Positions 8,011 through 15,510 of a stretch of 39,538 bases of DNA are shown here, piece after piece. This DNA comes from Denitratisoma sp. (GTDB taxonomy: Bacteria > Pseudomonadota > Gammaproteobacteria > Burkholderiales > Rhodocyclaceae), in contig JAVSMO010000001.1 of the NCBI GenBank assembly GCA_032027165.1, positions 2,172,204 to 2,211,741 of the forward strand, in the 5' to 3' direction. Position numbers and translations under genes: made by a program. Position 1 is the stretch's first letter. Every line of letters begins with the position of its first letter. The notes under the pieces are model-generated. The model saw nothing but the letters and a program-made list of their open reading frames with translations, was not told the DNA's origin and searched no databases.

Positions 8011-9882
8011 TCAAGCGGGCTGGATGTTGATGACCTGGCCGGCCGGCGCGAAATGCACGATCGCTTCCGGCGCGCAGGGCTGCACGCACAGGCCGCAGCC
8101 GGTGCAGGCGACGCTGTCGATGCGCGTGAAGGCCAGATCGACCTCCTTGCCCGACGGCTTCACCACCCGATCGCGACGCGTGACGTGGATGGCCGGGCAG
8201 CCGACCTCGACGCAGTTGCCGCAGCCGGTGCACTTGTCCTCCTGCACGACGTAGGGCTTGAACGGCTTGAACTCCTCGATCAGCACGCAGGGGCGGTTGG
8301 TGATGATCACCGAGACGTCGTCGATCTTGGTCTCGTCGCGCACGGTCTTGAACAGCACCGGCAACTGGTAGGGATCGACCTCGTGGATGCGCTCCGGCTT
8401 CACGCCGAGCGCCTCGATCAGCTTGCGGAAATCGATGCGCGGCGCGCCCTGGCCGTGGATGTCGCGGCCGTTGGCCGGCGTGTTCTGGCCGCCGGTCATG
8501 CCCACCGTGCCGTTGTCGAGCAGCAGGATGGTGACGTTGCCGCGGTTCCAGGTGATGTCGAGCAGGCCCTGCATGCCCATGTGCATGAAGGTCGAGTCGC
8601 CGATCACGGCGAGGATGCGCTTGTTCTTGTCGGTTTCGCCGCGGCCCTTGTCCATGCCGAGGGCGATGCCCATCGAGGCGCCCATGCAGATGGTCGAGTC
8701 GAGCGAGTTCCAGGGGTGGCCGGCGCCCAGCGTGTAGCAGCCGATGTCGCCGGAGATGGTGAGGTTCTTCAGCTGCGACAGCGTGTAGTACACCCCCATG
8801 TGCGGGCAGGAGGCGCACAGGGTCGGCGGCCGCGGGAACAGCGGCGGCAGCGCGGCGGCCTGTTCCGGCGCGGGCGCGGCCTCCTTGCGCAGCAGGCGCT
8901 CGACGGCGGGCTTCACCACCTCGGGGGCGAGCTCGCCGATGCGCGGCAGGAAGTCCTTGCCGTGGGCGGCGAAGCCGGCGGCCTTGAGTTCGGTTTCCAG
9001 CAGCGGCTCGACTTCCTCCACCACGACGAGGGTGTCGGCCATTTCCGCCAGCTGCGACACTTTCTCCATCGGCCAGGGGTAGGACAGGCCCAGCTTCAGC
9101 ACCGGCGCATCGGGGAAGGCCTCGCGCACGTGCATGTAGGCCGGGCCGCTGGTGACGAAGGCGACGCGGCGGTCCGTGCCCGGCTCGAGCACGTTGAGCG
9201 GCGTCTTGTCGGACAGGCGCTTCAGTTCCTGCTCGCGCTGGAGCATGAGCGGGATGCGGCGCTTGGCGTGGCCGGGCACCATCACCCAGCGCTCGGCGTT
9301 CTTGGAGAAGCCCTTCGGCATGTGCTCGACGCGTTCGCCGACGGTGACCAGGCCCTTGACGTGGCAGATGCGCGAGGTCAGGCGCAGGATCACCGGCACC
9401 TGGTATTCCTCCGACAGCTCGTAGGCGTAGCGGGTCATGTCGTAGGCTTCCTGCGAGTCGGCCGGCTCGAGGACGGGCACGTGGGCGAAGCGGCCCCAGA
9501 AGCGCGAATCCTGCTCGTTCTGCGAGGAGGACATGCCGACGTCGTCGGCCACGGCGATGACCAGGCCGCCCTCGGCGCCGGTCAGGGTGAAGGTCATGAG
9601 GGCGTCGGAGGCGACGTTGAGGCCGACGTGCTTCATGGCGCTGAAGGCGCGCGAGCCCATCATCGAGGCGCCGATGGCCACTTCCAGCGACACCTTCTCG
9701 TTCACCGACCACTCGGTGTACAGGTCCGGATAGGTGGACAGCTGCTCCAGCATCTCGGTCGCCGGCGTGCCCGGATACCCGGCGGCGACCCGCGTCCCCG
9801 ACTCCCACACCGCGCGCGCCACGGCCTCGTTGCCCGACATCAAAAGCCGGCTCGCCGCCGGCGCCGGCATGACTGCTGCCAT
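8011..9882 (-). CDS. iorA: Indolepyruvate:ferredoxin oxidoreductase alpha subunit
   Basis: This large subunit of about 623 residues binds thiamine pyrophosphate and iron-sulfur clusters. The N-terminal pyrimidine-binding region contains AAGYPGTPATEMLE and the PP-binding region contains GDIGCYTLG and AVIGDSTFMHMG. Two C-terminal ferredoxin motifs are visible, CTGCGNCVEVGC and CTGCGLCVQPC, as in archaeal and bacterial IorA. I place the start at ATG 9882, preceded by GGAG at close spacing; an in-frame GTG at 9891 has no site of its own. Oxygen-labile clusters fit anaerobic expression, and an FNR-type palindrome lies about 70 bases upstream. Confidence 0.93.
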   Translation of the reverse strand: MAAVMPAPAASRLLMSGNEAVARAVWESGTRVAAGYPGTPATEMLEQLSTYPDLYTEWSVNEKVSLEVAIGASMMGSRAFSAMKHVGLNVASDALMTFTLTGAEGGLVIAVADDVGMSSSQNEQDSRFWGRFAHVPVLEPADSQEAYDMTRYAYELSEEYQVPVILRLTSRICHVKGLVTVGERVEHMPKGFSKNAERWVMVPGHAKRRIPLMLQREQELKRLSDKTPLNVLEPGTDRRVAFVTSGPAYMHVREAFPDAPVLKLGLSYPWPMEKVSQLAEMADTLVVVEEVEPLLETELKAAGFAAHGKDFLPRIGELAPEVVKPAVERLLRKEAAPAPEQAAALPPLFPRPPTLCASCPHMGVYYTLSQLKNLTISGDIGCYTLGAGHPWNSLDSTICMGASMGIALGMDKGRGETDKNKRILAVIGDSTFMHMGMQGLLDITWNRGNVTILLLDNGTVGMTGGQNTPANGRDIHGQGAPRIDFRKLIEALGVKPERIHEVDPYQLPVLFKTVRDETKIDDVSVIITNRPCVLIEEFKPFKPYVVQEDKCTGCGNCVEVGCPAIHVTRRDRVVKPSGKEVDLAFTRIDSVACTGCGLCVQPCAPEAIVHFAPAGQVINIQPA

Positions 9883-9924
9883 TTGCTCCACCCCGCTGAA
9901 AATGAAACAGAAATAAGAAGGGCG

Positions 9925-9966
9925 AAGCTACTTGGACGGCGCCGTTTGGCCCTTGATACAGGTCAA
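9925..9966 (-). promoter_or_regulatory. FNR/Anr-type promoter of iorAB
   Basis: Minus-strand TTGACCTGTATCAA (9953-9966) differs by one base from the FNR/Anr consensus TTGAT-N4-ATCAA. Placing its centre at -41.5 predicts a start near 9918 and a -10 at 9925-9930, where TAGCTT is found. This is the geometry of a class II FNR-activated promoter. Confidence 0.65.
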
Positions 9967-9990
9967 AGGTGCATCACACAGAAGGATGAA

Positions 9991-11124
9991 TCAGAAGGTC
10001 TGTCGCGCCGCCTGGCGCAGCACGCCCTCGAAACGCTCGACCACGGCCGGCCAGCCGCGCGCTTCCATATCGAGTCTCGCCCGCCGGCCGTTGGCCCGAC
10101 GCAGGTCGTCATCCATCGCCAGACCGAGCGCCGCAGAAACGAATGCAACTTCGTCGCCGGGCGGCACGCAACGCCCGCTGAAGCCGTCGGCGATGAGTTC
10201 CGCCGCCGCCGCGCTGCGATAAGCCGCAACCGCCAGGCCGCTGGCCATGGCTTCCGCCACGACGTTGCCGTAGGTCTCGCTCAGGCTGCCGAACAGGAAC
10301 AGGTCGCCCGAGGCGTAGTGCGCCGCGAGGTCGGCGCCCGTTCGCGTGCCGGCGAAGCGATCCTGCGGACGCTCGCGTTTCAGACGCGCCGCTGCCGGTC
10401 CGTCGCCGACCCAGACCATGCGCGCCCGTGGGCGGGCGGCGCGAATCGCATCGAAGGCGCGGCAGCTCAGGTCGAGATTCTTCTCCGGCGCCAGCCGGCC
10501 GACATAGAGGCAGGCGAGATCGCGCTCGCCGACGCCCCAGGCTTCGCGCAGGACCGCATCGCGACGGCCAGGATGGAACAACTGCGTATCGACACCGCGA
10601 CCCACGACGCACACGCCGGGAATGCCTTCGCCGGCGAGGTCCGCCGCCAGCGCCTCGGTCGGCACGAGCGTGGCGCGCGTGCGACGGTGCAGGCTGCGCA
10701 GGTAGGCGGCCACTGCCGGCCGCAGCCAGCCGAAGCCGTAGTGCACGCTGTAGCGGTCGAAATTGGTGTGGTAGCCCGAGGTGACGGGCAATCCCAGGCG
10801 CCGCGCCGCCGCCACCGCCGACCAGCCCAGCGGCCCCTCGGTGACGACATGCACGACATCCGGCCGGCGCGCGCGCCAGACGCGGGCCAGTGCGCCGCCG
10901 GCCGGCAGGCCGAAGCGCAGCCCCGCGTAACCCGGCAACGGCAGGCCGGCCAGCAGCAACTCACCCTCGCCGCCCCGGTCCTCGCGCGACTGTCGCGGCC
11001 GCAGCACGCTGACCCGGTGGCCGCGGCCGCGCAGGCCTTCGATCAGGCGGCCCACCGTCATGGCGACGCCGTTGACCTCGGGCGGGTGCGTCTCGGTCAC
11101 CACCGCGATGGACAGCGCAGTCAT
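9991..11124 (-). CDS. GT4 glycosyltransferase, probable glycolipid synthase
   Basis: This 377-residue GT-B fold enzyme of family GT4 carries an N-terminal acceptor domain (TETHPPEVNGVAMTVGRL; GYHTNFDRYSVHYGFG) and a C-terminal sugar-nucleotide domain (YVGRLAPEKNLDL; ETYGNVVAEAMASGL, an EX7E motif). The EVNGVA and YHTNFD features are shared with lipid alpha-glycosyltransferases of the PimB/SqdX/MgtA type, which glycosylate diacylglycerol or related lipids at the membrane. The ATG overlaps the dgkA stop by four bases. Together with PlcP, DgkA and the other glycosyltransferase it points to phosphate-free glycolipid synthesis. Which sugar and acceptor it uses cannot be read here. Confidence 0.78.
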   Translation of the reverse strand: MTALSIAVVTETHPPEVNGVAMTVGRLIEGLRGRGHRVSVLRPRQSREDRGGEGELLLAGLPLPGYAGLRFGLPAGGALARVWRARRPDVVHVVTEGPLGWSAVAAARRLGLPVTSGYHTNFDRYSVHYGFGWLRPAVAAYLRSLHRRTRATLVPTEALAADLAGEGIPGVCVVGRGVDTQLFHPGRRDAVLREAWGVGERDLACLYVGRLAPEKNLDLSCRAFDAIRAARPRARMVWVGDGPAAARLKRERPQDRFAGTRTGADLAAHYASGDLFLFGSLSETYGNVVAEAMASGLAVAAYRSAAAAELIADGFSGRCVPPGDEVAFVSAALGLAMDDDLRRANGRRARLDMEARGWPAVVERFEGVLRQAARQTF

Positions 11125-11486
11125 ATCAGCACGCTCGCCCACACGGCAAGCACGTTGAACAGCGCGACGAACACCGCAGCGCTGCCGATGTCCTTGGCTC
11201 GCTTGGCCAAGCGGTGGTCCTCCAGGCCGATGCGGTCCACCGTTGCCTCCAGCCCTGAGTTGAGCAACTCCACCACCAGCACGAGCAGCACGCTGGCGAT
11301 CATCAGGGCGCGGCCGACGCCGCCCACCGGCAGCAGGCAGGCGGCGGGCAGGAGGATCGCGGCGAGCCACACCTCCTGCCTGAAGGCGTCCTCGTGGCGG
11401 TAGGCCGCCCGCAGGCCGGCCAGGGAATAGTGGAAGGCGTTCCACACTCTCCTCAGGCCGGTCTTGCCTTTGTAGGGGCTTTCCAT
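11121..11486 (-). CDS. dgkA: Diacylglycerol kinase DgkA
   Basis: This 121-residue integral membrane kinase phosphorylates diacylglycerol to phosphatidic acid with ATP. Three hydrophobic helices are present and the signature ELLNSGLEATVDRIG followed by HRLAKRAKDIGSAAV is near-canonical. Length equals E. coli DgkA (about 122). The start ATG 11486 lies inside the 3' end of the preceding glycosyltransferase (34-base overlap), and the stop overlaps the next gene's ATG. Placed between two glycosyltransferases and downstream of a phospholipase C-like gene, it probably returns surplus diacylglycerol to phospholipid synthesis, balancing glycolipid formation. Confidence 0.93.
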   Translation of the reverse strand: MESPYKGKTGLRRVWNAFHYSLAGLRAAYRHEDAFRQEVWLAAILLPAACLLPVGGVGRALMIASVLLVLVVELLNSGLEATVDRIGLEDHRLAKRAKDIGSAAVFVALFNVLAVWASVLI

Positions 11487-12643
11487 GAAATGGGATTTCC
11501 GTTTCTGTGGTATTCGAAGTAAAGGTCGGCCAGCCGCGCCGCCATCGTCTCGTCGGACCAGCTGCGGGCATAGTTCCGCGCCTCGCTGCCAAGCCGGGCG
11601 CGCAGTGCGGCATCGGAGAGAATTTCCACCACCGCGGCGGCGAAGGCGGTAGGGTCTTCGGCCGGCACGCGGCAGCCCTGGCGCGGCGCCAGGATGTCGA
11701 CCGTGCCCATGTGGGCCAGCGCCACCACCGGCAGGCCCATCGCCATCGCCTCCAGCAGCACCAGGCCCTGCGTCTCGGTGCGGGAGGCGAATACGAAGAC
11801 GTCGGCGGCGGCGTAGCAGTCGGGCAGGTCGCGATGGCGGTCGAGATAGCCGGCGAAGCGCACGGCATCGCCCAGCCCGAGCTGCGCCGCCTGCGCGCGC
11901 AGGGCGGGCAGGGCCGGGCCTTCGCCGGCGATGAGGAGCAGCATGTCGGAGCGCAGCTTCAGCGCCTGCGCCGTCATCTCGAGTAGGAAACCGATGTTCT
12001 TCTCGTGCGCCACGCGGCCGACGAAGAGGGCGACCGGCCGCCCGGGCGCAATGCCATGCGCGGCGCGGAAGCGCGCGCGGTCGCCGCCGGCAAAGCGGGC
12101 GAGCGGGATGCCGGTGGGCAGCACGTGGATGGGCCGTTTCACGCCGTAATCGTTCAGGCGAGACTGCATCGCCACGGAGGGCACGACCACGCCGTCGAGC
12201 GCGTTGCACTGGCGACGGGAGAGCAGGCGCGCCAGCGCACGCAGGCCACACGCCGGCAGGAAAGGAGCATAGTGGTGCAGGTATTCCTCAAACAGGGTGT
12301 GGTAGGTCGCCAGCACCGGCACACCCTCGCGTCGCGCCGCGCCGAGGCCCGCGTAGTGCGCCGCGAACGGCGTCTGGATGTGCACCAGGTCGCATTTCGC
12401 GGCCTGCGCGCGAACGGTGCTGTGCATGGCTCGCCAGGCCACGATGCGGTCCTCCGGGTCGCGCGGCACCGCCCGGCCCGGCACCCGCGCCACGCCGGGC
12501 TGCTCCGGCTCGTCGCCGTAGCGCGGCGCGACGACGTGCACCTCGACGCCCTCCCCGGCCAAGGTGTGGCGGAAGGTTTCGATGGAAGTGGACACGCCGT
12601 TGATACGGGGGAAGTAGACGTCGGACACCATCAGCACGCGCAT
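11453..12643 (-). CDS. GT4 diacylglycerol glycosyltransferase-like (Agt-type partner of PlcP)
   Basis: This 396-residue GT-B enzyme of family GT4 has an N-terminal SDVYFPRINGVSTSIETF, a mid-domain TYHTLFEEYLHHY, a nucleotide-sugar region VGRVAHEKNIGF and an EX7E motif ETQGLVLLE followed by AMAMGLPVV. These resemble 1,2-diacylglycerol 3-alpha-glycosyltransferases. Its ATG overlaps the stop of the PlcP-like gene in a TGATG junction, so both are translated together. In phosphate-limited marine and soil bacteria PlcP is coupled to a neighbouring glycosyltransferase (Agt) that turns released diacylglycerol into glycolipid; I infer the same here. The C-terminus overlaps dgkA. Confidence 0.8.
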   Translation of the reverse strand: MRVLMVSDVYFPRINGVSTSIETFRHTLAGEGVEVHVVAPRYGDEPEQPGVARVPGRAVPRDPEDRIVAWRAMHSTVRAQAAKCDLVHIQTPFAAHYAGLGAARREGVPVLATYHTLFEEYLHHYAPFLPACGLRALARLLSRRQCNALDGVVVPSVAMQSRLNDYGVKRPIHVLPTGIPLARFAGGDRARFRAAHGIAPGRPVALFVGRVAHEKNIGFLLEMTAQALKLRSDMLLLIAGEGPALPALRAQAAQLGLGDAVRFAGYLDRHRDLPDCYAAADVFVFASRTETQGLVLLEAMAMGLPVVALAHMGTVDILAPRQGCRVPAEDPTAFAAAVVEILSDAALRARLGSEARNYARSWSDETMAARLADLYFEYHRNGNPISWKAPTKARPA

Positions 12644-13425
12644 CAGGCGGCAATCCTTTCTTTCGCCCCGGGCAGCGCCGTCACGCTGGCCGGCGCATGC
12701 CATTCCACCAGTTCCAGGCGGCCGTCCAGGTGCTCGACGATGGCGGTGCAGGAATCCACCCAGTCGCCGCAGTTGATGTAGGCGACGCCGTCGATGTCCT
12801 TGATGACGGCGCAATGGATGTGGCCGCAGACGATGCCGTCGAGGCCGCGCGCCGCGGCATGGCGCACGGCGTTCTCCTCGAAATCGAAAATGAAGTTGAG
12901 CGCCTTCTTGATGCGGCGCTTGGCGTAGCCGGCAAGCGACCAGTAGCCGGCCAGCCCCAGCTTGCGCCGCAGCCAGGAGGTCCAGCGGTTGGCGCGCACC
13001 AGCAGGTTGTAGGAAACGTCGCCGAGGACGGCGACCCAGCGGTGGTGGCGCGTCACCTGGTCGAAGGCATCGCCGTGGATGAGCAGCAGGCGGCGGCCGT
13101 CGGCCGTGGTGTGCACCGCCTCCTCGGCGACATGGATGTCGCCGAAGGCCGAGCCGACGTACTCGCGCAGCGCCTCGTCGTGGTTGCCGGGAATGAACAC
13201 CACGCGCTCGCCGTGGCGGGCGCGGCGCAGCACCTTCTGCACCACGGTGTTCTGCGCCGCGTTCCAGTGGATACCGCGCCTCATGGCCCAGAAGTCGACG
13301 ATGTCGCCGACCAGGTACAGCGTCTCGGCAGGATGCTCGCGCAGGAAGTCGAGCAGGCGCTCGGCCTGGCAGGCGCGGGTGCCGAGGTGGATGTCGGAGA
13401 GGAACAGCGTTCTGACGCGGGGCAT
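12643..13425 (-). CDS. plcP: PlcP-like calcineurin-fold phospholipase C (LpxH superfamily)
   Basis: This 260-residue metallophosphoesterase carries all dinuclear-metal motifs: D11-I-H13, GD41IVD, GN81HD83E, H117 (LLIHGD) and G-H202-I-H204. It belongs to the group containing both LpxH-type UDP-diacylglucosamine hydrolases and PlcP, the phosphate-starvation phospholipase C that releases diacylglycerol from phosphatidylethanolamine and phosphatidylglycerol. I favour PlcP because the gene is followed by overlapping glycosyltransferase and dgkA genes and preceded by a four-unit Pho box; a lipid A enzyme would not be expected there. No Shine-Dalgarno site precedes ATG 13425 and the predicted transcription start falls almost on the ATG, so translation may be leaderless. 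LpxH function is the main alternative. Confidence 0.75.
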   Translation of the reverse strand: MPRVRTLFLSDIHLGTRACQAERLLDFLREHPAETLYLVGDIVDFWAMRRGIHWNAAQNTVVQKVLRRARHGERVVFIPGNHDEALREYVGSAFGDIHVAEEAVHTTADGRRLLLIHGDAFDQVTRHHRWVAVLGDVSYNLLVRANRWTSWLRRKLGLAGYWSLAGYAKRRIKKALNFIFDFEENAVRHAAARGLDGIVCGHIHCAVIKDIDGVAYINCGDWVDSCTAIVEHLDGRLELVEWHAPASVTALPGAKERIAA

Positions 13426-13431
13426 GCGCGC

Positions 13432-13486
13432 AGTCTGGCTCCCGCATGTGTTGCCTTCGTGAAGATTTGATGAACGCTGCGTGACG
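13432..13486 (-). promoter_or_regulatory. Pho-box promoter of the plcP operon
   Basis: Minus strand: CGTCACG (13480-13486), GTTCATC (13469-13475), CTTCACG (13458-13464) and CAACACA (13447-13453) recur every 11 bp. After 9 bp comes the -10 candidate CAGACT (13432-13437). Layout equals that of the other four Pho-type promoters in the window. Confidence 0.75.
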
Positions 13487-13499
13487 GATGGTGCGTCCG

Positions 13500-13532
13500 C
13501 TTCATCGTCCCGTAACCTGGGCCGGGGAGAAT
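13500..13532 (+). promoter_or_regulatory. Pho-box promoter of the PhoU-like operon
   Basis: CTTCATC (13500-13506), four bases, CGTAACC (13511-13517), then 9 bp and GAGAAT (13527-13532) as -10. It is divergent from and adjacent to the plcP Pho box, so one intergenic region would serve both operons. Confidence 0.68.
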
Positions 13533-13556
13533 CCCGCCGTTCCCAGGACGATCCCC

Positions 13557-15497
13557 ATGGAAAAAGCCCACATCATCGACGCGCTTGGCGAAGGTCCGCT
13601 GCTGCTGCCGGTCCTGCTCAATGCCGCCCTGGCGGCGAACGACCGCGCCAAGTACTTCTTCACCCTGCTGCAGGCGGCGCAACTGCGCGCCGACAGCCCC
13701 GACGCCGACCCGGCCGACCTGCGCATCGAGCGGCAGGCCGCCGGCATCGAGGAGGAATCCTTCGACGGCATCGTCGCCGCCAGCCGCCGCGGCGAAGACG
13801 GCCTCTACCGCATGCCGCGCGTGCAGGCCGTGTGCACGGCGCTATACCAGGACCTGCAGCGCATGCTGGAGCCGATCCAGGCGGCCGGCAGTCCGGAATG
13901 GGGCGGCTTCGCCGCGCGCCTGAAGCTGCTCGCCGCGCGGCCCTGGTGCAAGGCGGACGACACGATTTCCGGCGAGCAGATCGCCGCCATGACCTCGGGC
14001 GAGCGCAAGCGCGCCGACAGCCTGCACCTGCTGGTGATGGACATGCACAAGGCCCTCAATGCCCTCCAGGCCAAGGTGGCCACCGAAGTGATCGACGGCG
14101 CCCAGGCCTACGACATCGGCGGCGAGGACCGCGCCCTCATCGCCGCCTTCATGCGCGGCGTGAACCAGTCGCTGCCGCTCAAGTTCGACCATCCCGGCCT
14201 CGGCACCACGGCGACCCGCTCCGCCGACACCCTGGTGCTGCAGAACGACATCGGCACCACCGACGCCCACGTCATCGTCCTGCACGTCGAAGGCCTGCGC
14301 GCGCAGCTCACCTACACCGACGTGCACATGCAGCGCCTGCTCTTCTTCCAGAGCCTGTTCGAGGGCTGGCGCGTCGGATGGGAAGACACCCGTTCGCGCG
14401 CCGACCACGAAATGGAGGACGGCGTCTATCACCTCTGCGTCGGCACCTTCGCGGCGCGCAAGGCCAAGGAGCTGGAAGACTACCTCGCCTTCCTCGGCTC
14501 GCGCCTGGTGTTCCTCATCGACTGGAACCGCGCGCGCAAGCGCCTGCGCCAGCTGCTGCCGAAAAAGGAATCCCTGGCCCTGCTGAAATGGGCGGCGGAC
14601 CACAACCACGGCCACATGGCCTTCCTGCGCGCCGGCGGCGAGCAGATGGTCGTCGACGCGCTCGCCTTCACGGCGCGGGCGCCGTTGCCGCTGGGCGCGC
14701 GCCTCGACAACGTGCTCGGCCGCGAGCAGGCGGCGGAATACATGCGCTTCGTCTTCCGCGTCTGCGCCGAGGGCCTGCTCGCCGGCCGGCCGGAAGGCCT
14801 GATCCAGGACGAGGTGCGCGCCGAGCTGGCGAACTACTTCCACAGCACGCAGCAGAGCCTGGTCGACCTCGCCGCCGAGCAGGCCGCCTTCGCCATCGAG
14901 ATCGCCTCGGGGGTGCGCGACTGCCTGATCGAGGCGCGCGGCGAGGCGGCGCCCGCCCGCTTCGCGCGCAACGCCGAACGGGCCAAGGCCTGGGAGCACC
15001 AGGCCGACGAACTGGTCAATCGCGCCCGCGGCACGGCCAGCCAGTCCGGCCGCAGCGATTTCTACCGCAGCCTGATCGAAAGCGCCGATGACGTCGTGGA
15101 CGAGCTCGAGGAAGCCGCCTTCCACCTGACCCTGCTGCCGCACGACGGCGGCGACAGCGACCTGTACGGGCCGCTGAATGCCCTGGCGCGCCTGCTCGTC
15201 GACGGCTCGCAGGAATACCTGCGCTCGCTGGAAACCGTACGCACGCTGCGGCGCGGCGGCCCGCGCGAGGACATGCAGGATTTCCTCGAGGCCATCCACC
15301 GCATCATGCTGGTCGAACGACAGAGCGACGGCGCCCAGCGCTCGGTCAAGATATCCCTCGCCCGCGGTGCGGCGGACTACCGCCGCCTGTATGCCTTCGC
15401 CGAATGCGCGCGCAATCTGGAAGCGGCGGCCGACGCCCTGATGCACGCCGGCCTGCGCCTGCGCGACCACGTGCTCGCCGACGCCGTCGCAGAATGA
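13557..15497 (+). CDS. Large PhoU/DUF47-like protein
   Basis: This 646-residue, mostly helical soluble protein starts at ATG 13557, with AGGA ten bases before it. The last 170 residues or so (from about 475) look like the DUF47/PhoU-like helical-bundle family of phosphate-transport regulators: a region near 485-523 reads ELVNRAR...DFYRSLIESADDVVDELEE, matching the DDVxDxIEE helix of that family, and further helices repeat the pattern. The first 470 residues match nothing I recognise; they contain a Trp/Arg-rich stretch around 275-330 and no membrane segment. DUF47 proteins usually have about 210 residues, so this is a threefold-long fusion. A Pho box precedes it and a dikinase-like gene follows 13 bases later. 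I infer a regulatory or phosphate-handling role; no activity is known to me. Confidence 0.6.
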   Translation: MEKAHIIDALGEGPLLLPVLLNAALAANDRAKYFFTLLQAAQLRADSPDADPADLRIERQAAGIEEESFDGIVAASRRGEDGLYRMPRVQAVCTALYQDLQRMLEPIQAAGSPEWGGFAARLKLLAARPWCKADDTISGEQIAAMTSGERKRADSLHLLVMDMHKALNALQAKVATEVIDGAQAYDIGGEDRALIAAFMRGVNQSLPLKFDHPGLGTTATRSADTLVLQNDIGTTDAHVIVLHVEGLRAQLTYTDVHMQRLLFFQSLFEGWRVGWEDTRSRADHEMEDGVYHLCVGTFAARKAKELEDYLAFLGSRLVFLIDWNRARKRLRQLLPKKESLALLKWAADHNHGHMAFLRAGGEQMVVDALAFTARAPLPLGARLDNVLGREQAAEYMRFVFRVCAEGLLAGRPEGLIQDEVRAELANYFHSTQQSLVDLAAEQAAFAIEIASGVRDCLIEARGEAAPARFARNAERAKAWEHQADELVNRARGTASQSGRSDFYRSLIESADDVVDELEEAAFHLTLLPHDGGDSDLYGPLNALARLLVDGSQEYLRSLETVRTLRRGGPREDMQDFLEAIHRIMLVERQSDGAQRSVKISLARGAADYRRLYAFAECARNLEAAADALMHAGLRLRDHVLADAVAE

Positions 15498-15510
15498 CAG
15501 GAAACCACGC

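Noticed and set aside
7798..11403. Very long open frame opposite iorAB and the glycosyltransferase
   Set aside because: It is antisense to genes with clear motifs on the other strand, is made of low-complexity Ala/Arg/His-rich sequence and is explained by GC-rich third positions of those genes.
12643..13425. Lipid A enzyme LpxH as the identity of the metallophosphoesterase
   Set aside because: All metal motifs fit either enzyme, but the Pho box and the overlapping glycosyltransferase and dgkA genes fit PlcP better. Kept as the stated alternative.
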